Shown here: positions 51,372 through 59,704 of the stretch, piece after piece | Layout: each line of letters begins with the position of its first letter | Position numbering within the stretch: the first letter of the stretch is position 1 | Assembly (NCBI RefSeq): GCF_003664185.1 | Contig: NZ_RCCS01000010.1 | Span: 186,001-250,000 of the forward strand | Length of the DNA: 64,000 nt | From: Tenacibaculum discolor | GTDB lineage: Bacteria; Bacteroidota; Bacteroidia; Flavobacteriales; Flavobacteriaceae | Direction: 5' to 3' | Translations under genes and position numbers: made by a program | The notes under the pieces: generated by a model | Seen by the model: only the letters and a program-made list of their open reading frames with translations | Told to the model about the DNA's origin: nothing | The model's database searches: none

Positions 51372-52250
51372 ATGAAAAGAAGCTTTATAATTGGCGACGA
51401 GTGGGTATATTTTAAGATATATACAGGGGCTCGAACTGCTGATAATATTCTTACTGAAGTAATTGACCCAATTAAAACAAAGTTGCTGAATAAAAAAATC
51501 ATCACTAAATGGTTTTTTATAAGGTATAATGATTCTAATAATCATTTGAGAGTTAGGTTTCATTATTCAAACCCTGAAAATATTTCTGTTATAATTAATT
51601 CTTTGTTTACCCCATTAAAAAATTATTTTGATAACGATTTAATATGGAATGTACAAATTGATACATATAATAGAGAGTTAGAAAGATATGGTATAAATAC
51701 AATGGAGTTATCTGAAAAATTATTTTTTTATGAAAGCGAATTAATTTTAAACTTCTTAAATAAAAATATAAGTGCTAATAAAGAGGAGGTTAGATGGTTA
51801 TTTGGTATTAAAATCATAGATATAATATTGGATAACTTTCTTTTCACAAAAGAAGAAAAGAAAAGCTACATAGACTCATTGGCTAATTTGTTTCAGGGTG
51901 AGTTTAATTTTAATAAAGCATCTAGAAAACAACTTAACCAAAAATATAGAGAAAAACGTAAAACCATTGAGAATATTATGAATTCTGATGAGTTTTATTT
52001 AATCCAATCTACAGAGCTTGAAAATTCGATATCAAAGTTTCAAAAAGAAAGTAAAAAGATATGTGATCAGATTTTACAACTAAATAATGAAAACAAGCTG
52101 GATGTTGAAATTGGTAGTTTAATTTCAAGTTATTTGCATATGTTTTTAAACAGGCTTTTTAAATCAAAAAACAGACTAAATGAGATGGTTTGCTATTCTT
52201 TTTTAGCAAAATATTATTTGTTTTTAATAGCTAGAATAAATAATGATTAA
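51372..52250 (+). CDS. LanB elimination part (SpaB_C, thiopeptide-type dehydratase)
   Basis: Predicted protein of 292 residues with WVYFKIYTGARTADNILTEV, WFFIRYNDSNNHLRVRFHYS, QIDTYNRELERYGINTMELSE, and the C-terminal SYLHMFLNRLFKSKNRLNEM. This is the SpaB_C domain that in LanB eliminates glutamate to give dehydroalanine or dehydrobutyrine. It is encoded alone, right behind the glutamylation part with a two-base gap, so the two chains should form one enzyme. Last gene of the operon. Confidence 0.93.
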   Translation: MKRSFIIGDEWVYFKIYTGARTADNILTEVIDPIKTKLLNKKIITKWFFIRYNDSNNHLRVRFHYSNPENISVIINSLFTPLKNYFDNDLIWNVQIDTYNRELERYGINTMELSEKLFFYESELILNFLNKNISANKEEVRWLFGIKIIDIILDNFLFTKEEKKSYIDSLANLFQGEFNFNKASRKQLNQKYREKRKTIENIMNSDEFYLIQSTELENSISKFQKESKKICDQILQLNNENKLDVEIGSLISSYLHMFLNRLFKSKNRLNEMVCYSFLAKYYLFLIARINND

Positions 52251-52263
52251 TTTCTCCCATGAC

Positions 52264-52295
52264 ACTCAAGCTGGTAATATGTGTCCAGCTTGGGT
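52264..52295 (+). other. Hairpin at the end of the lanthipeptide operon
   Basis: ACTCAAGCTGG, ten-base loop, CCAGCTTGGGT: an 11-base stem with one wobble but no T-run behind it. It may stabilise the 3' end of the message or act as a weak terminator. Confidence 0.55.
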
Positions 52296-52345
52296 TGAAA
52301 CAAAACAGGAAAAGTTATCTCTATAATTATAGTTGTATCCAGTGT

Positions 52346-53278
52346 TTATTTTGTTAATATCCAGTTTATTAGGTCTTTTTTGTCCACAATAGCCCAACTA
52401 TGAGGGTGTCGTTCACCATTTGCTCTATATCCTTTGTTAGTTGTTGGTATATACTCAACATTATTAAAACCTTTAGTTTTTAGACTCTCATATAATTTTT
52501 TGATATAGAAAGCATTCATTTGGTCATAATCAGCCATTCTATTCTTTTTCCACCATAGAGTATCAGGTTCGGTATAAAGTCTAATCTTAGTGTTTTTTAG
52601 TTTCTTTATGTTAGAAATATTGTCTGTACTAGAGGTAAATACAGCTTTTTCCTCATATTTTTTAATACTGTCTTTAGGGTTGCCAAAGTTATTACCTAAC
52701 GTTTCTAATAGCCAAGTACTTTCTGAAATTGAAGGCTCTGAAAAATTTCGTTCTATATTTTTTTCTGAAGATTTATACAAAGCAACCAAGTCTATTGGGG
52801 AGTCTACTATAAATACCCCTTTTGGATCGATATAGAACTGTTTCTTCCCAACAATATAATTGCTTATTAAAAGACTAATAACTCCACCGCTAGAAAAGCC
52901 TCCAATAAAGATATTGTCAGTTGGCAATTGGTTTTCTGTAATTACATTCTGTAAGCTTTTGACAAGTTGTTGTTTTTCGTTTTCTTCAAGCCATAATTTC
53001 TGATTAAGATTGGAAAGTATAACTGCAATATTATTTTTTCTAGCAATATCAAGAATTTTAAACTCTCTTTTAATGTCTTTAGCAACTTCTGGGTAACCTC
53101 CGAACAAAATTAAAACCGCCTTAATTTCTTTAGTTGGCTTATAAAGTTCGTAATCTTCTTTTATAAGCTCAGTAAACTCAAATTTTTCAGGAGTTACTTG
53201 TTGTTTCTCTTGTTTACTCTGTTTACAGGAAACAACTGAAATAAAAGTTAGAATTAAAATTATTGTAAGTTTTTTCAT
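52346..53278 (-). CDS. Lipoprotein with alpha/beta-hydrolase-like fold
   Basis: Predicted protein of 310 residues with lipoprotein signal MKKLTIILILTFISVVSCKQ. AVLILFGGYPEVAKDIKRE and IFIGGFSSGGVISLLIS (GFSSG nucleophile elbow) are placed as in alpha/beta hydrolases; the catalytic His could be in NGERHPHSWAIVD. I cannot name a substrate. It is convergent with the lanthipeptide operon and stands on its own. Confidence 0.82.
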   Translation of the reverse strand: MKKLTIILILTFISVVSCKQSKQEKQQVTPEKFEFTELIKEDYELYKPTKEIKAVLILFGGYPEVAKDIKREFKILDIARKNNIAVILSNLNQKLWLEENEKQQLVKSLQNVITENQLPTDNIFIGGFSSGGVISLLISNYIVGKKQFYIDPKGVFIVDSPIDLVALYKSSEKNIERNFSEPSISESTWLLETLGNNFGNPKDSIKKYEEKAVFTSSTDNISNIKKLKNTKIRLYTEPDTLWWKKNRMADYDQMNAFYIKKLYESLKTKGFNNVEYIPTTNKGYRANGERHPHSWAIVDKKDLINWILTK

Positions 53279-53356
53279 TTGTTAAATTGTGTAGAGCGGT
53301 TTAGATAAACTGTGTTTTAATGCAGTTTAGGTTTTGTTAGCTACTTTTTTTGTGTT

Positions 53357-53707
53357 TTACAATCCAAATATCTGAGGCGGTTGAATACCAATTTTTGGCA
53401 GTGCATCATGCATCACTCCTCCAACAGAATTATCCACTTTATACTTTCGTCCGGTCGGATCGATTCCAACATTTAGAATTATAATTTCCAGATAAATTTC
53501 ATCCTTTTTATATCTTTCAATCCAATTCGTTTTAAATTCTTTTTCAATTGCTCTTAAGATCTCTTCATCTTGTAATTGAATATTAGCTCCACGATTTATA
53601 GTTGCTTGTTCTGATTTTTTTATCTCAATCGTTATGTTAGAATAAATTCCATCTTCTCCTTCACCAAGAAAGAATTTGTTGGATGATATTGTGGAGTTGT
53701 TTTTCAT
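53357..53707 (-). CDS. Hypothetical small protein
   Basis: I do not recognise this 116-residue protein. It begins MKNNSTISSNKFFLGEGEDG, contains EEILRAIEKEFKTNWIERYK and YLEIIILNVGIDPTGRKYKV, and ends KIGIQPPQIFGL. No signal peptide, no membrane helix, no metal motif. Lies 16 bases behind the DUF3667 gene on the same strand, so possibly cotranscribed. Confidence 0.65.
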   Translation of the reverse strand: MKNNSTISSNKFFLGEGEDGIYSNITIEIKKSEQATINRGANIQLQDEEILRAIEKEFKTNWIERYKKDEIYLEIIILNVGIDPTGRKYKVDNSVGGVMHDALPKIGIQPPQIFGL

Positions 53708-53723
53708 AGAATTATAGCCATTG

Positions 53724-54431
53724 TTAGAAAAAGTATTTTATTCCTCCAATTATTCCAATAATTATAATTAATTGAATTATGAATAATATTAAAACGGTTA
53801 TTGATATTAGAATTGCTTCAATTCTATCGTTATTATTTTTAAATATTCTATAAACTAACCATAGAATGACTAGATAAACTACTGGATCTAAAATTAATGG
53901 AAATCTGAAAATTAAGTAGCTTAAAATTCCTATTAAAGTAGCTTGTCCAATTATAAATGAACTTATAGCTAGATGTTCTATTAAATTATATTTTCTAAAA
54001 AATAGTTTTAATGATATTCCTAGTGGAATTATGCACAATACCCAAAAATACTTCAAGTAAGTTCTAATGAAAAGTCCAACGTAATTACCTGTCTCTTTAA
54101 GTTTAGATTTTGTAATACTATTTTCTTCGACTAATTCTTTTGGTACCTTAAAAAAGGTTATTACAATTATATATATGGTAATAGCAAGAATTAGAAACGA
54201 AATAGGGTTAAGAATCCCTTTTCTTTTTCCTAAAACATAGTCAATTGTAATTTTTCTTGGATGTAGCAATAGTGCTTTTATATTAAATAAAAGGCCTTTA
54301 TCCATATTTGTAATAGATGAAAATGAATCTTCAACTATTGAACTCAAAGTTATTTTTTTAGTTCCATTTTTTTCACCACAATTTGGACAATATTTTTCAT
54401 TGTGTTCAAAATTACAGGAAATGCAATTCAT
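53724..54431 (-). CDS. DUF3667 family membrane protein with zinc ribbon
   Basis: A 235-residue protein with N-terminal zinc ribbon CISCNFEHNEKYCPNCGEKN, followed by FNIKALLLHPRKITIDYVLG and RKGILNPISFLILAITIYII, the signature of DUF3667, and four to five membrane helices in the second half. Function unknown. Common in Flavobacteriaceae. Confidence 0.9.
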   Translation of the reverse strand: MNCISCNFEHNEKYCPNCGEKNGTKKITLSSIVEDSFSSITNMDKGLLFNIKALLLHPRKITIDYVLGKRKGILNPISFLILAITIYIIVITFFKVPKELVEENSITKSKLKETGNYVGLFIRTYLKYFWVLCIIPLGISLKLFFRKYNLIEHLAISSFIIGQATLIGILSYLIFRFPLILDPVVYLVILWLVYRIFKNNNDRIEAILISITVLILFIIQLIIIIGIIGGIKYFF

Positions 54432-54597
54432 TTAATTCTTTAATTGAGTGTTCTGATTTTATTTTTGCCAACTAGTTTATATACGTAATAAACTTACCAA
54501 TACACTTCTTAGAAAGTAGAATAAGTAGAAGGCATAGCAATTTTATTAACACTCTCAAATATAAAAAAAGTAAGATAAAAAAGTGTAACTTTTTTAT

Positions 54598-54828
54598 CGG
54601 GTCGCCACCCCAAGCCTAATCGGGTCGCCACCCCAAGCCTAATCGGGTCGCCACCCCAAGCCTAATCGGGTCGCCACCCCAAGCCTAATCGGGTCGCCAC
54701 CCCAAGCCTAATCGGGTCGCCACCCCAAGCCTAATCGGGTCGCCACCCCAAGCCTAATCGGGTCGCCACCCCAAGCCTAATCGGGTCGACACTCCTTGCC
54801 TAAGGGGAGTGTCATTCACTGCCTAAGG
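54598..54828. repeat. Tandem array of a 23-bp GC-rich repeat
   Basis: Eight exact copies (54598-54781) of a 23-base unit, CGGGTCGCCACCCCAAGC followed by CTAAT, then two degenerate copies (54782-54804 and 54805-54827). As 23 is not a multiple of three no long reading frame passes through. Each unit can fold GGGT / ACCC. The degenerate copies form a further hairpin GACACTCC / GGAGTGTC (54788-54813). GC content stands out sharply from the AT-rich flanks. Not CRISPR: no spacers. The rest of the 622-base gene-free stretch (54432-55053) holds only a terminator. Confidence 0.95.
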
Positions 54829-54914
54829 GGAGCAACTTCAAACAAGTAAAAAGGTAAAATATTCGTATTGTGTAGAAAAATGTTTGTTAGGTGCTGTGGT
54901 GTATAAAGAAACCA

Positions 54915-54953
54915 TTTTAAAAAACAAATACACCCCAAAGAGAGGTGTATTAA
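54915..54953 (-). terminator. Terminator of the copper operon
   Basis: On the minus strand AATACACC, nine-base loop, GGTGTATT, then TGTTTTTTA, about 100 bases behind the CopZ-like gene. Confidence 0.82.
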
Positions 54954-55053
54954 AGTGTAAAGTTTTATAAATAGTTAACTTAACAGCCAACAAAAGCACA
55001 GGTGTTCTCGCTTGTTTCAATTTGTATTGTAAGTGAGAGTCGCGTAATTGTTT

Positions 55054-55275
55054 TTATACTAAAAGTTCTGCTTTAAAACCTTTACTTTTTACAATAGCAA
55101 TTACTTCATCCGCAGTAATTCCTTTAGAACTTACGGTAAGAATTTTATCATCAAAATTAGTATCTACATTCCAATGGCAAATACCTTCAGCATTGTCTAA
55201 ATCAGCTTGTACTTTTGATACACATCCTCCGCAGTTAAGGTTAGTTTTAAATTTTAGTTCTTTATTGCTTTCCAT
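55054..55275 (-). CDS. CopZ-like heavy-metal-associated domain protein
   Basis: A 73-residue single HMA domain: LKFKTNLNCGGCVSKVQADL has the metal-binding CGGC, with LDNAEGICHWNVDTNFDDKI and ADEVIAIVKSKGFKAELL after. Binds and delivers copper(I) in the cytoplasm, presumably to the CopA pump encoded in front of it. Follows copA by 156 bases on the same strand. Confidence 0.92.
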   Translation of the reverse strand: MESNKELKFKTNLNCGGCVSKVQADLDNAEGICHWNVDTNFDDKILTVSSKGITADEVIAIVKSKGFKAELLV

Positions 55276-55431
55276 TATATTAAAAATTTATTTGTTATTG
55301 AATACTACAAATTTCAGCACAACACCGTTATTTTTTGTTGTACAATTTAAAGATTGATTTATGAGATTTACAGATTTACTTACTAAGTAAGGTTTGAAAT
55401 ATTCCGACACTAACTAGTGCAGAAATACTTG

Positions 55432-57849
55432 TTACTTTTTCCACTTTAATCGTAAGCTATTACTAACCACACTAACACTACTCATAGCCATGGCTGCACC
55501 AGCAATCATAGGATTTAATAAGAAACCATTAATTGGATATAAAATACCAGCTGCAATAGGAATACCAATAAGGTTATAAATAAATGCCCAAAATAGGTTT
55601 TGTTTAATGGTAGCCACCGTTTGTTTTGATAGTTTTATAGCCTGCGGAATTTTACTTAGGTCAGATGATATAATGGTCATTTTAGCAACATCCATTGCAA
55701 TATCACTACCTTTTCCCATGGCAATACTTACATCAGCAGTAGCCAGCGCAGTACTATCGTTAATACCATCACCTACCATAGCAACGGTTTTTCCTTGTTG
55801 CTGTAACTCTCTTACAAAATCAGCTTTGTGTTGTGGTAATACTTCAGCTTTATAATGTTGAATACCTGTTTCTTCAGCAATAGATTTTGCGGTAGCTTCG
55901 TTGTCACCTGTAAGCATGTATAATTCAATATCCATAGCCTGTAGCTCCTTAATAGCTTGTGCTGAGGTCTCTTTTATTTTATCTGAAATAGCAAGTACAG
56001 AAAGTGCTTCCTTATTATTAGCAAACCAAATAACTGTTTTGGCTTGTTTGCTCCATTCATTAGCCTGTTTTAAAAGTTCTTCCGCTATGGAAATGTTGTT
56101 TTCAGCTAATAACTTTTTATTACCCACAAAAAAGGTTTCCTCATTATAATCTGCCTTAGCACCTTTCCCCGTAATACTGTCGAAATTTGTTAGTGGAGTA
56201 GTGGCAGTATCTCCTAAAAACTTTACAACAGCTTCTGCTAATGGATGTTCAGAATTTTTCTCAATACTTAAAAGAATGTTCTTAGTGGTATCATCATTGC
56301 GTAGCCAAGATATACCAGTAACCTCTGGTTTTCCTTCGGTAATGGTTCCTGTTTTGTCTAAAATAATAGCGTTTACTTTTTTAGCAGATTCAAGGCTTTC
56401 AGCATCTTTAATTAAAATACCGTTTTCGGCACCTTTACCCACACCCACCATAATAGCGGTAGGAGTAGCAAGTCCTAAAGCACAAGGGCATGCAATAACC
56501 AGTACCGTAATACCAGCTAATAATCCTTGAACCACTCCGTTATCTCCACCTAAAACAAGCCATATAATAAATGTAATAATAGCAATACTCATAACTACAG
56601 GCACGAAAATACTGGCGATTTTATCAACTAATTTTTGTACAGGAGCCTTACTACCTTGTGCATCTTGCACCATTTTAATAATCTGAGCAAGCATGGTTTC
56701 TTTTCCAACTTTAACAGCTTTAAACTGAAAACTTCCTTTCTGATTAATGGTTCCTGCAAATACTTTTTCATTTTCTTCTTTTAATACCGGAACAGGTTCA
56801 CCACTTAACATGCTTTCATCTACATACGAGCTTCCTGTAGTAACCATACCATCTACCGCAATTTTTTCTCCTGGTTTTACAAGAATAATATCACCTACGT
56901 TCACTTCTTCAATAGCAGTTTGCTTTTCCGTTCCGTCAGGTTGTATCACAACAACGGTTTTAGGTTGTAAACCCATCAATTTTTTAATGGCAGATGAGGT
57001 ATTTCCTTTAGCTTTTTCTTCCAATAATTTTCCTAAAAGAATAAATGCAATAATAACTGAAGCAGCCTCAAAATATACATGTGCTTCTAATCCTCTAGAT
57101 TCCCAAAACTTAGGAAATAACATGTTAAATACACTAAATATATAAGCAATACCCGTACTCAAGGCTACTAGGGTATCCATATTTGCAGAACGATGTTTGG
57201 CTTGTTTCCATGCATTTATAAAAAAGTCTTTACCAAACCATAGCAACACTGGGGTAGAGAAGGCCCACATAATAGGGTTTGCATAAGGCATATTCATAAA
57301 AAACATACCAATAATAACCACGGGTAATGAGAGTATTACCGACCAAATGGTTTTGGTTTTTAATTGGTTGAATTTCTTTTTGTGAATTGCTTCTAAGGTT
57401 TCTTGCTGTTTGGTTTCGTCTTCAATTAACAAATCATAACCCGCACCTTGTACTGCTTTTTGCAATTTTGTAGCATTGGTCATATTAGGAAGGTATTCTA
57501 CCGTTAAGTTTCCGCTAGCAAAATTTACTGAAGCATTAACTACGCCTGGTTCAAAGCTAACAATACTTTCAGCACTTCCTGCACAAGAGGCGCAGGTCAT
57601 ACCCAATACAGGAAAAACTTTTTTAACAGTAGTAACACCGTACCCCAAATCTTTTATAGTAGTAACGGCATTAGCAAGAACTTCTTCGTTACTAACTGTA
57701 ATGGCAGCTCTTCGGTTGTTTAGTTCTACTTTATGAGTTTCAATTCCATTAACCTTTGCTAACCCTTTTTCAACGATTAAAGCACAGTGTTCACTTTCCA
57801 CACCTTCTAAGGGTAGGTAAATGATATCTTTATTATTATTTGTTGCCAT
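55432..57849 (-). CDS. copA: Copper-translocating P1B-type ATPase
   Basis: Predicted protein of 805 residues. Two HMA-like domains: the first (about 5-73) has GVESEHC, so the first metal Cys is replaced by Ser; the second (about 78-145) is intact with GMTCASC. Then helices, actuator TGSSYVDESMLSGEPVP, CPC in VIACPCALGLATP, phosphorylation DKTGTITEG, HP site SEHPLAEAV and hinge VGDGINDSTALATADVSIAM; ends with NPMIAGAAMAMSSVSVVSNS. This is the CopA class that exports copper(I). In an operon with an upstream AraC-type regulator and a downstream CopZ-like protein. Confidence 0.95.
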   Translation of the reverse strand: MATNNNKDIIYLPLEGVESEHCALIVEKGLAKVNGIETHKVELNNRRAAITVSNEEVLANAVTTIKDLGYGVTTVKKVFPVLGMTCASCAGSAESIVSFEPGVVNASVNFASGNLTVEYLPNMTNATKLQKAVQGAGYDLLIEDETKQQETLEAIHKKKFNQLKTKTIWSVILSLPVVIIGMFFMNMPYANPIMWAFSTPVLLWFGKDFFINAWKQAKHRSANMDTLVALSTGIAYIFSVFNMLFPKFWESRGLEAHVYFEAASVIIAFILLGKLLEEKAKGNTSSAIKKLMGLQPKTVVVIQPDGTEKQTAIEEVNVGDIILVKPGEKIAVDGMVTTGSSYVDESMLSGEPVPVLKEENEKVFAGTINQKGSFQFKAVKVGKETMLAQIIKMVQDAQGSKAPVQKLVDKIASIFVPVVMSIAIITFIIWLVLGGDNGVVQGLLAGITVLVIACPCALGLATPTAIMVGVGKGAENGILIKDAESLESAKKVNAIILDKTGTITEGKPEVTGISWLRNDDTTKNILLSIEKNSEHPLAEAVVKFLGDTATTPLTNFDSITGKGAKADYNEETFFVGNKKLLAENNISIAEELLKQANEWSKQAKTVIWFANNKEALSVLAISDKIKETSAQAIKELQAMDIELYMLTGDNEATAKSIAEETGIQHYKAEVLPQHKADFVRELQQQGKTVAMVGDGINDSTALATADVSIAMGKGSDIAMDVAKMTIISSDLSKIPQAIKLSKQTVATIKQNLFWAFIYNLIGIPIAAGILYPINGFLLNPMIAGAAMAMSSVSVVSNSLRLKWKK

Positions 57850-57936
57850 TTTTTTCTTGTATGAATTTGTATGCTACAAAGTTGGCAATAAGGTAAAGAA
57901 AATTTATTGTGGAATTTTGTAATTGATTTATAAGAT

Positions 57937-58497
57937 TTACACCTCGTCTAACGGAGTGCGTTTGTCTTTACGGATTTTTTTGAAGTGGCTTGGGGTTAAT
58001 CCTGTTACTTTTTTAAACTGATTGCTTAAATACGCTACGCTTGAATAGTGTAAACGGAAAGCAATTTCACTCAACGATAATTCATCGTAAACAAGTAACT
58101 CTTTTACCTTTTCTATTTTTTGAGCAATAAAATACTTTTCTATAGTAGTGCCTTCTACTTCAGAAAAAAGGTTAGATAGGTAGTTGTAATCGTGATGTAG
58201 TTCGTTGCTTAATAATTCAGATAAATTGACTTTGGTTTCACTGTCTTGATGATGCACTAAGTTGATGATTAGGTTTTTAATCTTTTCAATAATGCGACTT
58301 TTTTTATCGTCAATAATCTCAAACCCTAAGCTAAGTAAGGTTTTGTTTAAGTGTTCTCTTTCTTCGGAAGTAAGCTCTTTTTCAAGTGTAACTTCACCTA
58401 ATTTAATATTCTTTACACCCACACCTAGCTTGTCTAATTCATTTTGAATTACCATAATACAGCGATTGCAAACCATGTTTTTGATTGTGAGTGTCAT
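57937..58497 (-). CDS. AraC-type regulator with N-terminal metal-binding-like domain
   Basis: Predicted protein of 186 residues. Residues about 1-65 form a small HMA-like domain, LTIKNMVCNRCIMVIQNELD, with a CNRC pair as in metal chaperones. Residues about 90-180 form an AraC HTH (HHDYNYLSNLFSEVEGTTIE, AQKIEKVKELLVYDELSLSE, AFRLHYSSVAYLSNQFKKVT). Such a fusion next to copA points to a copper sensor that controls the operon. Lies 87 bases ahead of copA on the same strand. Confidence 0.9.
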   Translation of the reverse strand: MTLTIKNMVCNRCIMVIQNELDKLGVGVKNIKLGEVTLEKELTSEEREHLNKTLLSLGFEIIDDKKSRIIEKIKNLIINLVHHQDSETKVNLSELLSNELHHDYNYLSNLFSEVEGTTIEKYFIAQKIEKVKELLVYDELSLSEIAFRLHYSSVAYLSNQFKKVTGLTPSHFKKIRKDKRTPLDEV

Positions 58498-58548
58498 AGT
58501 GTTTTTAATTATAGTTGTTAGGTTTACAAAGATAAAAAGAAGTGATTG

Positions 58549-59523
58549 CTATAAATCAAAAATAGTTTCAATTTCTGCAATTCTATACCCTTGTGATGTT
58601 ACAAATTTACTTTCTTCACTAGTAGGATTTATTATAGGGTTTGTATGGTTGAAGTGAATAAAGATAATTTTGTTCTTTTCTTGTTTACTTAAACCTTTAA
58701 ACTTATCTAAACTTTCAACAATAAAAGGATGTGGTATCTGGCTAATATCTCTACTATTTATTTCTTTTCCACTATAAAAAGTAGCATCTAAAAAAGCATA
58801 GTCTACTTTTTTAATTTCATTAATAATGTTTTTGTCCCATTTTTCCCACTTGTCAATATCAGGAATAAACAAAGCACTTTTATTAGGGCCAGTTATGCGA
58901 TAGCCCACGGTTTCAGAATACTCATCTCTATGAGGAACAATAAGCGGAGTAACCTTGATGTTTTTGGTTAGCTCAATTGGTTTTTCATTTTCTATTTGAT
59001 GAAGCTCTATGTTTTTTCGAGTAATCAATTGATCCCAAGGACCATTTTCTGATAGAAACTCTTTCATTCTAGGCATAGTATACACAGGTGCTTTGTTAGC
59101 ATCCATAGCTTCTTTACCTAAAAACATTAAACCTGTATAGTGCCCTATATGAGCATGTGTTAAAAATATTCCATCTGCAATTTCTTTATCACTTTTACCT
59201 TCTAATTTAGTAAGTGTCTTCATTTGTAACGCAATATCTGGAGTTGCTTCAAACAAGTAGGTTTTTTGATGTTGTTTGTCAATTACTCCTAATGAAGTTA
59301 CCTGTCTTTTTTTATCAGGATTCTTAAAAAGATTAGCACAACACTCTTTTTTGCATGCAATTTGAGGAGAGCCTGCGTCTTGAATAGTTCCAAGAATTAC
59401 AATGGAAACATTACTTATACTTTGTTTTGATAGAGTGTTTGTTTTTAATGTTTTTTCTGAAGATGTGTTACCAGCACATGAAAGAATAAAAAGTGTAATG
59501 AAAAGAATGCAGTATTTATTCAT
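58549..59523 (-). CDS. MBL-fold lipoprotein related to PqqB
   Basis: Predicted protein of 324 residues with lipoprotein signal MNKYCILFITLFILSCAGN. The metallo-beta-lactamase fold opens VSIVILGTIQDAGSPQIACK, the PqqB beginning; metal site FLTHAHIGHYTGL, then LIVPHRDEYSETVGYRITG, YAFLDATFYSG and FIHFNHTNPI. A Cys-rich KKECC follows the first strand, as in PqqB. No other PQQ genes nearby and the protein is exported, so a hydrolase other than PQQ synthesis is likely. Confidence 0.9.
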   Translation of the reverse strand: MNKYCILFITLFILSCAGNTSSEKTLKTNTLSKQSISNVSIVILGTIQDAGSPQIACKKECCANLFKNPDKKRQVTSLGVIDKQHQKTYLFEATPDIALQMKTLTKLEGKSDKEIADGIFLTHAHIGHYTGLMFLGKEAMDANKAPVYTMPRMKEFLSENGPWDQLITRKNIELHQIENEKPIELTKNIKVTPLIVPHRDEYSETVGYRITGPNKSALFIPDIDKWEKWDKNIINEIKKVDYAFLDATFYSGKEINSRDISQIPHPFIVESLDKFKGLSKQEKNKIIFIHFNHTNPIINPTSEESKFVTSQGYRIAEIETIFDL

Positions 59524-59627
59524 TTTGCAGTTGTGTTAATGCTAATGTGTTTTAATTATTAGTAGTTGTAAGTTTTAAAAGTACTAATTTTTACTTTCTT
59601 CTTGTTGAAGTAAGAAAATAGTAGAAC

Positions 59628-59659
59628 AAAAAATCCCGAGTATTTTGCTCGGGATTTTT
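59628..59659 (-). terminator. Terminator behind the methyltransferase gene
   Basis: AAAAATCCCGAG / CTCGGGATTTTT with a seven-base loop; a copy of the clpC terminator. Confidence 0.92.
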
Positions 59660-59681
59660 ATTGATCTTCGTTTATTTTGGT
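59628..59681 (-). repeat. Duplicated clpC tail and terminator behind the methyltransferase gene
   Basis: The stretch encodes a remnant of the clpC C-terminus (TKINEDQ and stop; clpC has TEIDEDQ and stop) plus the terminator hairpin, nearly the same as 60845-60905. The methyltransferase gene lies between the two copies, as for an inserted segment. Confidence 0.85.
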
Positions 59682-59704
59682 ATGACGTTTTTTAGTTTTT
59701 AAAA

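Noticed and set aside
49144-52250. Frameshift that breaks one LanB gene into two
   Set aside because: The two frames meet exactly at the domain border, with a clean stop, a two-base gap and a good ATG (MKRSFIIGDEW), so a true split is more likely than a sequence error.
54598-54828. CRISPR array
   Set aside because: The 23-base units follow each other directly with no unique spacers, and no cas genes are present.
54838-55020. Open frame of 60 residues on the minus strand behind the 23-bp array
   Set aside because: It runs through the hairpin terminator of the copper operon (54915-54953), has no recognisable domain, and has a composition not typical of genes in the window.
55607-57736. Plus-strand frames opposite copA
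   Set aside because: Antisense reflections of the ATPase gene, without domains or promoters.
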